64,000 nt of DNA from Epiperipatus broadwayi (lineage: Eukaryota > Onychophora > Udeonychophora > Euonychophora > Peripatidae), in NCBI GenBank assembly GCA_028023455.1, contig JAQFVV010012400.1, positions 12,781,748 to 12,845,747 of the forward strand, given 5' to 3'. Each line of letters opens with the position of its first letter. Position 1 is the first letter of the stretch. Position numbers and translations under genes: made by a program. The notes under the pieces were generated by a model. The model ran no database searches. It worked only from the letters and a program-made list of their open reading frames with translations, and was not told the DNA's origin. Positions 47,855 through 59,301 of the stretch are shown piece by piece.

Positions 47855-48335
47855 AATACAGGTATACTTTATATCGCTGGAGTTTATAAAGTATATCTTA
47901 TTTAAATATTACCGATTCAGCCTGTATCCTGCCTATCTCTCTTCTGTGTGTTTAAATGGACAAGGTGCTATACATAAGGGGTCAGAGTGACTTAAGGTCA
48001 ACATGGGCATGAAAATAATATTAGCATCATCAAGAGATTTGGGTGTTTCATCATCAGATTTTTAATAGTATGAATGGCTGCAAAATTGGAAAGTGGAGTA
48101 GATTTAAACCTGTCCATTAAAGTTTGAAGATTTTCTATCTTAATATAGACTGAGAACTTATTACATATGTGTAGGAGATGATGAACTGGACTAACTGATG
48201 AGTGCTGGTTCAGCATGAAATACATGTAGTGGAGATCATTTATCTTTTTCACATGTGTAGTCATGGTATCATTTGTATGAGATAGATAGGATAGCTGAAG
48301 GAAACTTGAAACTCTGGATTCAAATCTCCTATAAT
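47855..48335 (-). repeat. Dispersed repeat family A, minus copy
   Basis: The reverse complement aligns with 7288-7735 and 2404-2840, and is the best-preserved copy. An 88-codon minus-strand frame (48264-47998) runs through it, but the other copies do not keep it open, so it is not called a gene. Confidence 0.75.
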
Positions 48336-48740
48336 TAGATTGCTTTTATAACTGCATTTACTGAACTTTTTAAAAAATTGTTTATATCTTAATATGCATA
48401 GCATATAAATTAAATTGTACCATGGGATTGTATATACCTGTTAACACATATTATATGCAGTTTCAAGCATCCACATAAAACATGGAACCAAATGATTGTG
48501 AATATGATCAGACTATAGTATGTCTGTCTGCTGTTATGCTGAGCTAAGATAAAATGTCATATTAACATGTAAGAGCTTGGTTTAGAACTTTTCTATTTTT
48601 TGTTAAACATTTGTGTGAATGTAAAAGTAATAAATAAGTTAATTATTAGAATTCTGCCAGTGACTTACTAAATATTGGATTATTAAAAGTATACTTTTAT
48701 TTTTCTCTTTTACTTCCTTTGCATTTATTCATATATTCAT

Positions 48741-48950
48741 ATATATATCTTATAACAACTCCCCTCGTAATGCAAAAGATTTTTTATACTTCTTTATTTT
48801 CCTGACAGTTTCGACTGTCCTGCAGTCTTCATCAGAGTATTGACTGCAGGACAATCAAAACTGTCAGAAAAATAAAGAAGTTATATAAAAAATCTTTTAC
48901 ACTATAGTGTATATGAGGGGAGTTGTTATACGAAATATATTGGGTCATTA
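48741..48950. repeat. Inverted repeat with hammerhead-like core
   Basis: Two arms of about 90 bp (48750-48830 and 48843-48945) pair around ttcatcagagtatt. On the minus strand one finds CTGATGA (48829-48835), stem GACTG/CAGTC (48823-48827 with 48813-48817), GAAA (48809-48812) and stem CTGTCAG/CTGACAG (48802-48808 with 48861-48867). These are hammerhead ribozyme parts in the right order, but five extra bases lie between the stem I segment and CTGATGA. Hammerhead motifs are known in the terminal repeats of Penelope-like elements, so this is probably such a terminus in inverted arrangement. Confidence 0.65.
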
Positions 48951-49527
48951 ATACAAAGACATTATGATAGTGGTAAATATTATAAAAATAGATTTGAAAA
49001 TGCATTCTATTGCTTAAAACATTGATTTTTTATTTTCATATTAACAATAAAGTTTTCATTACTGTTTCTGTCTTTGTCTATAAACATTTTAGTATGGATA
49101 TACAACATTTCCCCCCAATATTAAGATGTTTCTTGATAATAAGAATTTAACAAAATATAATGTAAAATGTAATGTACTTCATAAAAGTATCAGCATTTGT
49201 GAATATCTGTACTTTTATAATAAGAAATCAAAGTGCAGTTAAAAAAGACTACAAGAATATGGGGTTGTACACTTTGAAAACAATGAATCTATTTTCATTG
49301 ACCACTCTTGGAATTTTTTTTCTGTTAGCATTGACTACTGTTGAAAATTTTTTTAATACCATAATACTTCAGCATTACCTCAAAAAAATGAAATTAAGTT
49401 GATAAAGATAGAAGAAGTAATTTATATAAATTTTAATAAGAATTTTATAAATATTGCAAATTATATATACTTAATTTTATAATACTTAGAATGTCATTTC
49501 ATTTCGTTAGTAATCCAATATATATAT

Positions 49528-52467
49528 TGTGCCATTACAATTTGGTCACTGGCCAAATTTATAGTAATGTGCATGTAAGAAAGTGTAAAACAAAATCATC
49601 ATCACATTTTTATATAATCATAAATGAAGCTGTAGGGCATCCAAGTTTAAACCCTACAAGGTCCAGTTCTAAAAGCTTTAAACAGAAAAGATGTCAACAA
49701 TTATATCTTTATTTTTTGTGTTAATAGAAAGGTAATACACACATTTAAACTATTTAATATTTAATTTTTCTTTAAAAAGCAAATCATAATCATACATATA
49801 GCAATGTATTTAAATTATTTAATTGTTTTATATTTCAATATTAAACATTTTAACTTCTTTAAAACTAACTTATTATCAATTTAATATTTTATTCTATACT
49901 TTTATTTCTTTCTTTAATTATAATTGATTTAAAAGTTACAGATTTAATTAAATAATTGGTTATAATTACTAAGCTAGCAATTATATTATTTAAGGTTAGT
50001 TTATGAATGATTTAAAGAATGAAGGATTGTTACATTACATACAAAATTTTAATTCCTAAATATTGAAAGAAAAGGAAGTATTAAATCTGTTAAATTATTT
50101 TTTGTACAATTTTTTTAAAAGAGAAATCTTTTAATCAGATATCAATTTTGTAGCAATTTTTTTGTAAATATTTTCATTTGGGAGCTTATAATGTGAGAAC
50201 TAAAAATTGATTTTCTTATCTAAGATCTAAAAAGGAAGCTCAAAGATTTGAAGTGTTACTGTTTAAAGAAAAAAAGAAAAAGAAATAAGATTATTATTTT
50301 TTTAAACAAAAGTGAAAAAGGATTAAACTTTGTTGAAAAATCATTTAGTTGAAAATAAATTAGAGATCTAATTAAAACAAATTTCCAAAAATAAAGTGAT
50401 CTATTTGATTTTAAGGTAGTAAAAATTATATAAAAATTCTAATATGATTGATTGTCAGATTATTAACTATCAAATTTATGTTGAAAATATAAGAAATGTG
50501 GGTAGAAAAATTATATATTCCCATTTACATCGAGAACACTCAATAGAAAGAAAAGATTTCTAAAATAATATTCTACACTTTCAACTGACCAGAGAAATAA
50601 GATGTTTTTAATAGAAGGAAAAAGCTTCACTGCATTCAAAGAAGATGAATTAATCTACTATAAATATTAATCATCAAGTCAATTAATTGTTACAACAACT
50701 GATTTTAAACTCAAGAAAATTTACAAATGGGAAAACAATTCTGTATTTCATCCATAAAAGAAGAAAATTTAATATAATGATTTCCAAATTGCCACTAAAG
50801 CAAATAACCTCAATAGAGTCATCACATCAATATTATACACCTAAGAAAGAGATTGTCCCACATAAACGAAATAGTAGCTGAGAAATATAGAGACATTATA
50901 AAGACAAGTTTGAACCCTTGGAAATTACCACAAACAAAAGATCGGTAATATGACTTTTTATATCTATTTTTTTATATATCAGTCTTAATAATTTTAGCAA
51001 TAAAGTGATATATTTTATTTAAAGAACTTTTAAAGACTATTCAGATCGATTAAAAAAAGATGTCTTACTAATAATCACTTTGAGCTCATAAATGACCTTG
51101 AATTATGAAAATTATTTTTTATTAATTTTACAATATTATAAAACAATTTTTATTGTATTATATTTTAGTTTTAATAATATATTATTATTATTTTTTTAAT
51201 ATTTTTATTATGGTAAAACACCTAATATATATTTTTATATTATAATTGGAGTGAATGAAATAATGAGTAGTATTAGAATATTAGATTATTTGTTTCAAGT
51301 TCAGTATAGATTTATAAGAGGGGAGAAAATAATTTAAAACTTTTTCTAAAACTTGCTCTTTCAATTCTACTAACATTTTTTACATTTATTTACATGTTGA
51401 TTTTAAAGTATTAATGAGCAGATAATATTTTTTAAATACTTTCTCATGAGTGAAAATCAGGTCAATGTCGTCCAACTAATACAAAATACATTGAAGGAAA
51501 GGGAAGAATTAAAATTAATCTGAGGATTTTATATAATCATTATTATTATTATTATCATGTCAATTTATATTATTAAATTTTATGTTTAGAAATGTAGTAA
51601 TAAATATTAGTTGTTTTATTAAACAGGTATATATTTCATTAAGTGTAGTCTTGTTAGTGTGATTATTCATCATCCTAATGTGAATATTAGTTATTTAAGA
51701 TATAAGTAAATATCTAAAATTAAGCAATAATTAGATTTTTTATAAAAATTAGTTTTATGTTTAGGCTTAGTCCTAGAGCTTAGTTGAAACCTTTATTATC
51801 TTATTATTATCATCATCATCATCTCATAACGTTTAATTAATGAGCTGTTTAACTGTTTAAAGGCATAAATAAATATTGATTTATAATATTTATGACTCTT
51901 GTATTATTATAAACATCCCATCATCTATTTCATGCAAGGATAGTGAATTGATCCTAAATTATTTATATATAATCTGAGCTAGTAAACTTACAAAACTATT
52001 GAAACACATTTGTTATGCTAAGATCTGAGAAATGATTTATGTCTAATATACTCCACTTTGGTTTAAAGATGTTTACTTTACCTAATATTAGTGCTTATCG
52101 TGATATGGCTCAAAAGCAAAATCTCTCATTTTTTATTAGAAATAAAGTACCAAAAGGGTTCAAACCCATACATGTGAAAGGTTATTAGATATAACTGTCT
52201 AGATTCAGATAATCTAGTGGCCTCTAGACATATTCACTTTATTTGTTAAAATGTACTTAACATCAAACCAAGAAATGAAAGGGGATAAGATCTACTGCCT
52301 GTATACCTGAGTTATATTTTATTGAATTACTAGTGTACTCACTTCACGTGATACCATATACCTGAGTTATAATACTTGTTATTTTAATTTGTTATAATTC
52401 TTATAATCATTCTATGGACTACTCAGGTATGGTAATATCTTTTTTTTGATTCTTTAATTATGTTACA
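49528..52467 (+). repeat. 5' LTR of the giant-LTR element, 2.94 kb
   Basis: Aligns with the 3' LTR along its full length. It is about 265 bp shorter through dozens of 1-10 base gaps concentrated in 49.6-52.2 kb; the last 230 bp or so are identical to the partner. Confidence 0.93.
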
Positions 52468-52468
52468 A

Positions 52469-52486
52469 TGGACACCCAACTGGGGC
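52469..52486 (+). other. Primer binding site of the giant-LTR element
   Basis: TGGACACCCAACTGGGGC begins after a one-base spacer. It resembles, with a few differences including small gaps, the complement of an animal tRNA-Lys 3' end (TGGCGCCCAACGTGGGGC). The tRNA assignment is inference; the position and TGG start are seen. Confidence 0.7.
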
Positions 52487-53034
52487 CTGATATTTTACCA
52501 TATACCTGAAAAAGAGAGTCTATAGAATGATGGGAGATGTGTGGTTAAAAATAGAGAAATTTTTTAGTAAAATTTTTTTTTCAGTAAAAATTTTTTTTGT
52601 CTTACAAAATTTTGACTTACAAAATTTTCTTGGCCAAACATCTTATTTTAGATATGATTTTAATATGATTTATTTTTCATGATATATAAAATGGGTACAG
52701 CATAAAACACTTAGTTTTTTTTATCAATTTGAAAATAGAGATGAATATCACAACTTAAGACAAAAGTGAAATAAATAATATATATATATTTTTTTGAACA
52801 TTAAAATGATTTATTGCCAGATAGGATAGGCAAGTAATAGTGTTGAATTATGAATAGTAGTCTCATGTGTGTTTGGGAGTTCATTTGTAAAAAAAGTCTT
52901 GATTTTAGAGGTTTGATTGGATGGTTGACTTGAGTTTGTTGTTAGATTGCAGTTTTGATGATGAGTGAAGTTGTGTCATTGCCTTGAGAATGCTATGTAT
53001 TTCATGTAACTTATGAATGATCAAACCCATTCAC

Positions 53035-53300
53035 TCAACCCAATTTATTTTATCTTTATTTTATCATGAGGCAGTTAACAGTAGTCCTCATGATACCAGC
53101 TATCGTCTCCAAGAGAGAGAGCATGCATAGTTTCCAATCAAGTTCATATTTATTTTATTTTATCATGAAGCAGTTAACAGTAGTCCTGCATGATATCAGC
53201 CTATAAGTCTCCAAGAGAGAGAGCAAGGTTTCGTTTTTGTAGTCTATAATAAGCAGGGCATTCCTTGATACTTCATATAAGACTCCAAGAGAGAGACAAG
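53035..53300 (+). repeat. Tandem repeat in the leader of the giant-LTR element
   Basis: Two units with cagttaacagtagtcct and ctccaagagagagagca, then a third partial with ctccaagagagag. Spacing of ctccaagagag is 102 then 74 bases. It lies between primer site and ORF, where packaging signals usually are. Confidence 0.8.
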
Positions 53301-53752
53301 GCATAGTTTATCTATCTTAGCCCCTAAGACTTAATACATCTTTTATTGCAACAGAGTTTGCTTCATTCAATCAAGGGTTGTGGTAGTTAATAGTGATCAA
53401 TTGGGATGATCTTCTGAGTGCTCGTGATGCATTGTGTGATTATAGTGTGTGACTGAATTCTTTTATTTATCTCAAGATTGGAATGCTAGTCATTCTGTGG
53501 ACTGTCAATATCTTCGTTTCTGGGAGAATGGATGAATGTATAATTTGGGCTATTACAGACAGACATGCACTATATAGATTATTGTTGTGTAAGTCATTAA
53601 ATAAGGATATTAAAAAAATTTTTTGTTGTATTTGTAAATGCATAATAAGGTGAAAATCAAATCAGTCAGTTGGTAGAATAGGTGTCAGACAGGGAGAAGA
53701 TGTGTGATTTTGATTGTCAGGAATACAGATGGGATATATATAGTTTTATAAC

Positions 53753-54436
53753 ATGAGTGAACTAAATTATAGTATGGAAGAGGTTATGGAAGAGGAAGGT
53801 GCCCCAATACCAGGAATCAGTGATCGTTTTCATATTGAAGAAGAGGATGGGGAGGTTTTCTTAAAAACACAAGAGGAAAGAGAGGAAGTAGAGGAAGATG
53901 CCTTTAATGTTAGTAGCAATAATAAGGCCTCAAGTACAGAAATGGTAGATGAGGAGCCAGAAGTGGTCCAGGCTCAGATAACAAAGATGGCACCATCAGA
54001 CATGGACATGATAATGCAGATGTTCAAAAGTCTAAGAGAAGATAATAAGCAAGGGATGGTAAATCTAGAACAAAAGATAGAGAAAAATATAGAGAGTCTA
54101 AGAGAAGATAGTAAGCTAAATATGATAAATCTAGAACAAAAGATAGAGAAAAATAATAAAAGTATAGAGAGTCTAAGAGAAGATAGTAAGCAAAGGATGG
54201 AAAATCTAGAACAAAAGATAGGTCAATCTATGGAGAAAAGTATAGAAGGTTTAAGGGTAAATCTAGAGAACTCTATTGACAATAACAACCAAATGATCAT
54301 AGCTTTGGAAACTAGGATAGAAGGGTCCAATATAGAGTGTAAAAATAGGTTTGTGTCATTAGAGGAGAGGATAGAAGGAGTGTGTAGGTCTATGGAAGTC
54401 ACCAAACAGGAGGGCTGTCAGGGACTAAGTCATTAA
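53753..54436 (+). CDS. Coiled-coil Gag-like protein, N-terminal part
   Basis: Open for 227 codons, inside a pol-less LTR element, in the place of gag. Residues 1-75 are acidic (Glu/Asp rich). From about residue 85 the protein is a predicted long coiled coil with three repeats of SLREDxKxxMxNLEQKIEKN, spaced 22 then 25 residues (66 and 75 bp in DNA, at 54029, 54095 and 54170). No zinc knuckle, capsid signature or protease motif was seen. The frame ends at 54436, but coding sequence continues in another frame from about 54410, so this is one protein broken by a single-base shift. Function: perhaps particle assembly or RNA packaging, by position only. Confidence 0.7.
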   Translation: MSELNYSMEEVMEEEGAPIPGISDRFHIEEEDGEVFLKTQEEREEVEEDAFNVSSNNKASSTEMVDEEPEVVQAQITKMAPSDMDMIMQMFKSLREDNKQGMVNLEQKIEKNIESLREDSKLNMINLEQKIEKNNKSIESLREDSKQRMENLEQKIGQSMEKSIEGLRVNLENSIDNNNQMIIALETRIEGSNIECKNRFVSLEERIEGVCRSMEVTKQEGCQGLSH

Positions 54437-54444
54437 AGGCTCAA

Positions 54445-55077
54445 GTGGAGCAGTCTATCGAAGAAAATAAGAGAGAAATTGAATTAGTTAGGAATGAGGT
54501 CCATGGTTTGGTCTCCCAATCCATATCAGAATGCATAGAAAAAAATGCCGAAATAACTTCTGCAGGAATTCATATTAGATTAGAGGAGGTGGTAGCCAAA
54601 GTGGACTCATATAAGGAAGCCACTTTGGGCTGTGTAGATCAAACCATCACTATGAAAAATAAGTTTAGTGGCTTAGAAAAGGAAATACGAGAAGTTAAGG
54701 GAAGCATGGCCAATGAGTGTGTACAAATTGACCAAAATCTTAGGAAAGAATTGGGGAAACAAATGGATAGCTTTAGGGAGGAGATAGTAAAAAGGGACAA
54801 GTCAAGTTCTTTAGAAGAGGGATCCAGAATGAATCAACATGAATTGGGTGTTATGTTGGAAAAGGTTGAGGAGAACCAGAAGGCCTATGTTGTGGAATAC
54901 ATAAACCCCAAGATGGATGATCTCTACCAGAAAATAGGGGAATTAAAAGATCGTAATAATGTAAAGCTGCAGTATCGGTCAAACCTAAATCAGGGCAGAG
55001 CGATGGTAGCACCAGTCCAGATGACTGTAGGGATAGATCAGAACAGAGTCAGTCGGAGAAAAGGATGTCTACTTTAG
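54445..55077 (+). CDS. Coiled-coil Gag-like protein, continuation after frameshift
   Basis: Open for 210 codons from this ATG, but the frame is open upstream to overlap the first part, so the ATG is not the true start. Heptad-rich throughout (EENKREIELVRNEVHGL, then GLEKEIREVKGSM). Near the end it becomes basic (SRRKGCLL). After 55077, open coding can be followed by two further frame changes to about 55243, with Lys/Ser-rich then charged sequence. The full protein would be close to 495 residues. The shifts may be assembly errors, as the adjacent LTR shows many small gaps. Confidence 0.65.
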   Translation: MEQSIEENKREIELVRNEVHGLVSQSISECIEKNAEITSAGIHIRLEEVVAKVDSYKEATLGCVDQTITMKNKFSGLEKEIREVKGSMANECVQIDQNLRKELGKQMDSFREEIVKRDKSSSLEEGSRMNQHELGVMLEKVEENQKAYVVEYINPKMDDLYQKIGELKDRNNVKLQYRSNLNQGRAMVAPVQMTVGIDQNRVSRRKGCLL

Positions 55078-55243
55078 TTAACAATCCACAAGGTGAAAAG
55101 AGTAGAAAGGCCGATATTAGCCATAATACCAAATCTCCCAGTAAAGAAAGTAAATGAGATGATGACCAAAGAGCGATTGGGATAGATCATGAAGTGAAAG
55201 AAGGAAAGAGAGTTGGAGGAAAACTTGATCCGATAAGTGATTG

Positions 55244-56082
55244 ATTTAAGAGAGGAATAAGGGAGATGAAACCAGTTATTTTAGAAAGAGAGCAAAAGTT
55301 TCAACAGTTGTGTTCTCATCTAGTAACAAACTGGTGTTTCAAAAATGTCTTTAAATGATTGGAGATACCTTATATATGGTATAGAAAATCTCTCTGAAAA
55401 TGTAAATCCAAATTTCTGAAAATTAACTGGAAAAGCAAAAATAAGTTATATTGGTACAGAGAAACTCTGAAAATGTAAATGTCAGTGTGTATAGACAGAG
55501 AATCAACTTCTGAAAAATTTAAAGGTTAAATTTAAGGGCTATATTTGGTCAAAAACAATTTTAGGATTTAAAAATAATTATATGGAAGAGAATCAACTTG
55601 AAGTTTAAATGTCATTATATATCATAAGAGAATCAATTGAAAACTTCAAAGATATATGGTACAAGTCATATTTCTAAATGGGTTGTAATAGGAGGTTATA
55701 TAATATTCCTCCAGATTGTTTTATAAATATCAGTCAAGATGAAAAATGGAAATATTAAAGGGATTGATGTACAGGTGCATTTTTATAGACACAATTGTTT
55801 GAAAGAAATTCCAAATTACCCAGAAAATAGGGAGAATGCTTAGCTTGGCTCTTGAGGGAAATAAGGGAACCTATAATGCTAGGAGTTTGATCCCTTATAC
55901 TTAGCAGAATAGCCTGCAAAATCTCCAAATAAATTACTTTTAGTTTTAATGAAATATATTTACAGTAGTTAATTTTTTTTATATATATATATTATGTGTT
56001 TATTATTATTGTGTATTTATTAGTTAGGATTTTTTTTTTTTAAAGAAATATAGTTAAAACAAAAGTGCTGATGATTTTATCC
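55244..56082 (+). other. 3' interior of the giant-LTR element, non-coding
   Basis: No protease, RT, RNase H or integrase motif in any frame. Contains several related blocks of the agagaatcaactt type near 55440-55640, spaced irregularly. Confidence 0.65.
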
Positions 56083-56095
56083 GAAGGGGAGAAAG
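56083..56095 (+). other. Polypurine tract of the giant-LTR element
   Basis: AAGGGGAGAAAG directly before the TGTG of the 3' LTR. Confidence 0.88.
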
Positions 56096-56096
56096 T

Positions 56097-59000
56097 TGTG
56101 ATTAAATTTGGTCACTGGCCAAATTTATAGTAATGTGATGTAAGAAAGTGTAAAACAAAATCATCATCACTTTTTATATATCATAAATGAAGCTGTAGGG
56201 CATCCAAGTTTAAACCCTACAAGTCAGTTCTAAAAGCTTTAAAAGAAATGGGTCAACAATTATATCTTTATTTTTTTTGTTAATAGAAAGGTAATACACA
56301 TTTAAATATTTAATATTTAATTTTTCTTTAAAAACAAAGTTATAAGATAATATAGGCATGTGTGTAAATTATTTAATTTTTTATATTTCAAATATTAAAC
56401 ATTTTAACTTTCTTTAAAACTAACTTATGCTGATCAATTTAATATTTTATTCTATACTTTTATTTTCTTTTCTTTAATTATAATTGGGATTTAAAAGTTA
56501 CGATTTAATTAAATAATTGGGTTATAATTACTAAGCTAGCAATTATATTATTTAAGGTTAGTTTATGAATGATTTGAAAGAATGAAGGATGTGTGTACAT
56601 TACATACAAAATTTTACATTTCCTAAATATTGAAAGAAAAGGAAGTATTAAATCTGTTAAATTATTTTTTGTACAATTGTTTGTTAAAAGAGGAAATCTG
56701 TTTAATCAGATATCAATCTTTGTAGCAATTTTTTTTTGTAAATGATTGTTTCACTTTGGGAGCTTATAATGGGTGAGAACTCTAAAAATTGAATTTGTCT
56801 TATCTCAAGATCTAAAGAAGGAAGCTCAAAGATTTGAAGTGTTACCTGGATGTTAAAAGAAAAAAAAGAAAAAGAAAAGAAAGGAAATAAGGATTGAGTC
56901 TATTTTTTTTTAAACAAAAGTGTCTGGAAAAAGGATTAAACTTTTCAGTTGAAAAATCATTTAGTTGAAAATAAATTAGAGATCTAATTAAAACAAATTT
57001 GTCCAAAAATAGCAAGTGATGCTATCTCTGATTGGTTAAGGTAGCTAAAAATTGGATATAAAAAGCTGTCTTGAATTATGATTGTGATTGATTCAGATTA
57101 TTAAACTATCAAATTTGAATGTTGAAAATATAAGAAAGGGGGTAGAAAAATTATATGTATATCCCATTTGCGACCATTGGAGGAAGCTGCAATCACATAG
57201 GAAAGAAAAGATGTGTCTAAAATAATATTCTACACCTTTCAACTGACCAGAGAAATAAGATGTTTTTAATAGAAGGAAGAAAGCATTCACCTGCATTCAA
57301 AGAAGATGAATTAATCTACTGATAAATATTAATCATCAAGTCCAATTAATTGTTACAACAACTGATTTTAAACTCAAGAAAATTTACAAATGGGAAAACA
57401 ATTGCTGTATTTCATCCACATGCTTGACAGGAAGAGAAGAAAATTTAATATAATGATTTCCAAATTGTCCACTAAAGCAAATAACCTCAATAGAGTCATC
57501 AGCATCAATAGTTATACACCTCAAGAAAGAGATTGTTCCCACATAAAACGGAAATAGTAGCTGCAGAAATATAGAGACATTATACAAGACAAGTTTGAAC
57601 CCTTGGAAATTTGCCACAAACAAAAGATCGGTAATATGACTTTTTATATCTATTTTCTTTATGATATCAGTCTTAATAAACATTTTAGCAATAAAGTGAT
57701 ATATTTTATTTAAAGAACTTTTAAAGACTATTCAGATCGATTAAAAACAAGAATGTCTTACTAATAATCACTTTGAGCTTCATAAATGACCTTGAATGTA
57801 TGAAAATTATTTGTTTATTAATTTTACAATATTAATGTGTAAAACAATTTTTTTTTTTTATGGTATTATGATTTTAGTTTTAACTAATATATTATTATTA
57901 GTTTGGTTTTTAATAATATTTTGTTATTATGGGATAAAACACGCACATACATAATAATATTTTTATATGTGTATAATTGGGAGTGAATGTGAAATAATGA
58001 GTAGTATTAGAATATTAGATTATTTTGTTTCAAGTTCAGTATAGATTTCAGCGCTTGGAAGAGAGGGGGGAGAAAATAATTTAAAACTTGTTTCTAAAAC
58101 TTGCTCTTTCAATTCTACTAACATTTTTTTTACATTCTATTTACATGTTGGATTTTAAAGTATGTGTGCCAATGAGCAGATAATATTTTTTTTAAATACT
58201 TTTCTCATGGAGTGAAAATCAGGGTCAATGTGACGTCCAACTTAATACAAAATACATTTGAAGGGAAAGGGGGAAGAACTTAAAATTAATCTGAGGATTG
58301 TTATATAATCAATTATTATTATTATTATTCATGTCAATTTTCATATTATCTAGAAATTTTTATGTATATGTTAGAAATGTAGTAATAAATATTAGTTTGT
58401 TTTATTAAACGAGGCGTATATATTTCATTAAGTGTAGTCTTGGTTAAGTGTGATTATTCATCATCCTCAATGGTTGAATATTAGTTATTTAAGATATAAG
58501 TAAATATGCTAAAATTAAGCAATAATTAGGAATTTCTTTATAAAAATTAGTTTTATGTTTAGGCTTAGTCCTAGAGCTGTAGTTGAAACCCTTGTCATTA
58601 TCGTTATTATTATCATCATCATCATCGTCATCAACGTTTTAATTAATGAGCTGTTTAACTGTTTAAAGGCCATAAATAAATATTGATTTTATAATATTTA
58701 GTGATCTCTTAGTATTATTATAACCACATCCCATCATCTATTTCATGCAAGGATGAGTGAATTGCCATCCTAAATTATTTATATATAATCTGAGCTAGTA
58801 AACTTACAAAACTATTGAAACACATTTGTTATGCTAAGATCTGAGAAATGATTTATGTCTAATATACTCCACTTTGGTTTAAAGATGTTTTACTTTTACC
58901 TAAATATTAGTGCTTATCGTGATATGGCTCAAAAAGCAAAATCTCTCATTTTTTTATTAGAAATAAAGTACCAAAAGGGATTCAAACCCAGTACATGTGA

Positions 59001-59301
59001 AAGGTTATTAGATATAACCGTGTCTAGATTCAGATAATCTAGTGGCGCCCTGCTAGACCATATTCACTTAGTATTTGTTTAAACATGTACTTAACATCAA
59101 ACCAAGAAATGAAAGGGGATAAGATCTACTGCCTGTATACCTGAGTTATATTTTATTGAATTACTAGTGTACTCACTTCACGTGATACCATATACCTGAG
59201 TTATAATACTTGTTATTTTAATTTGTTATAATTCTTATAATCATTCTATGGACTACTCAGGTATGGTAATATCTTTTTTTTGATTCTTTAATTATGTTAC
59301 A
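56097..59301 (+). repeat. 3' LTR of the giant-LTR element, 3.2 kb
   Basis: Starts TGTGATTAAATTTGGTC and ends ATGTTACA. Contains TCTAGTGGCGCCCT at 59038-59051, also present in the LTRs of the gag-only element. No long coding frame: the frames at 57093-57683 (minus) and 58855-59037 (plus) are not conserved in the other LTR copy. Confidence 0.93.

Larger units (their letters stand above)
49528..59301 (+). mobile_element. Giant-LTR, pol-less retrotransposon, 9.8 kb
   Basis: Direct repeats 49528-52467 and 56097-59301 both start TGTG and end GTTACA. A primer-site-like TGGACACCCAACTGGGG starts one base after the left copy, and a polypurine tract AAGGGGAGAAAG ends one base before the right copy. ATAT flanks the whole (49524-49527 and 59302-59305). 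The 3.6-kb interior has one long coding region for a coiled-coil protein and no protease, RT, RNase H or integrase. It resembles the plant LARD type (large LTRs, small interior), but with a coding ORF. Non-autonomous; family unknown to me. Confidence 0.92.

Noticed and set aside
47998-48264. 88-codon minus-strand ORF
   Set aside because: It lies wholly in the dispersed repeat family A, and the other copies have stops in this frame.
49172-49402. 76-codon ORF with a hydrophobic segment
   Set aside because: No homology that I recognise; A+T-rich sequence yields Phe/Leu/Ile-rich frames by chance, and there is no supporting context.
53035-53300. CRISPR-like short repeats
   Set aside because: Only three imperfect units with uneven spacing, inside an animal LTR element leader.
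57093-57683. Two minus-strand ORFs in the 3' LTR
   Set aside because: The same sequence in the 5' LTR is not open in these frames, and the LTR role explains the region.
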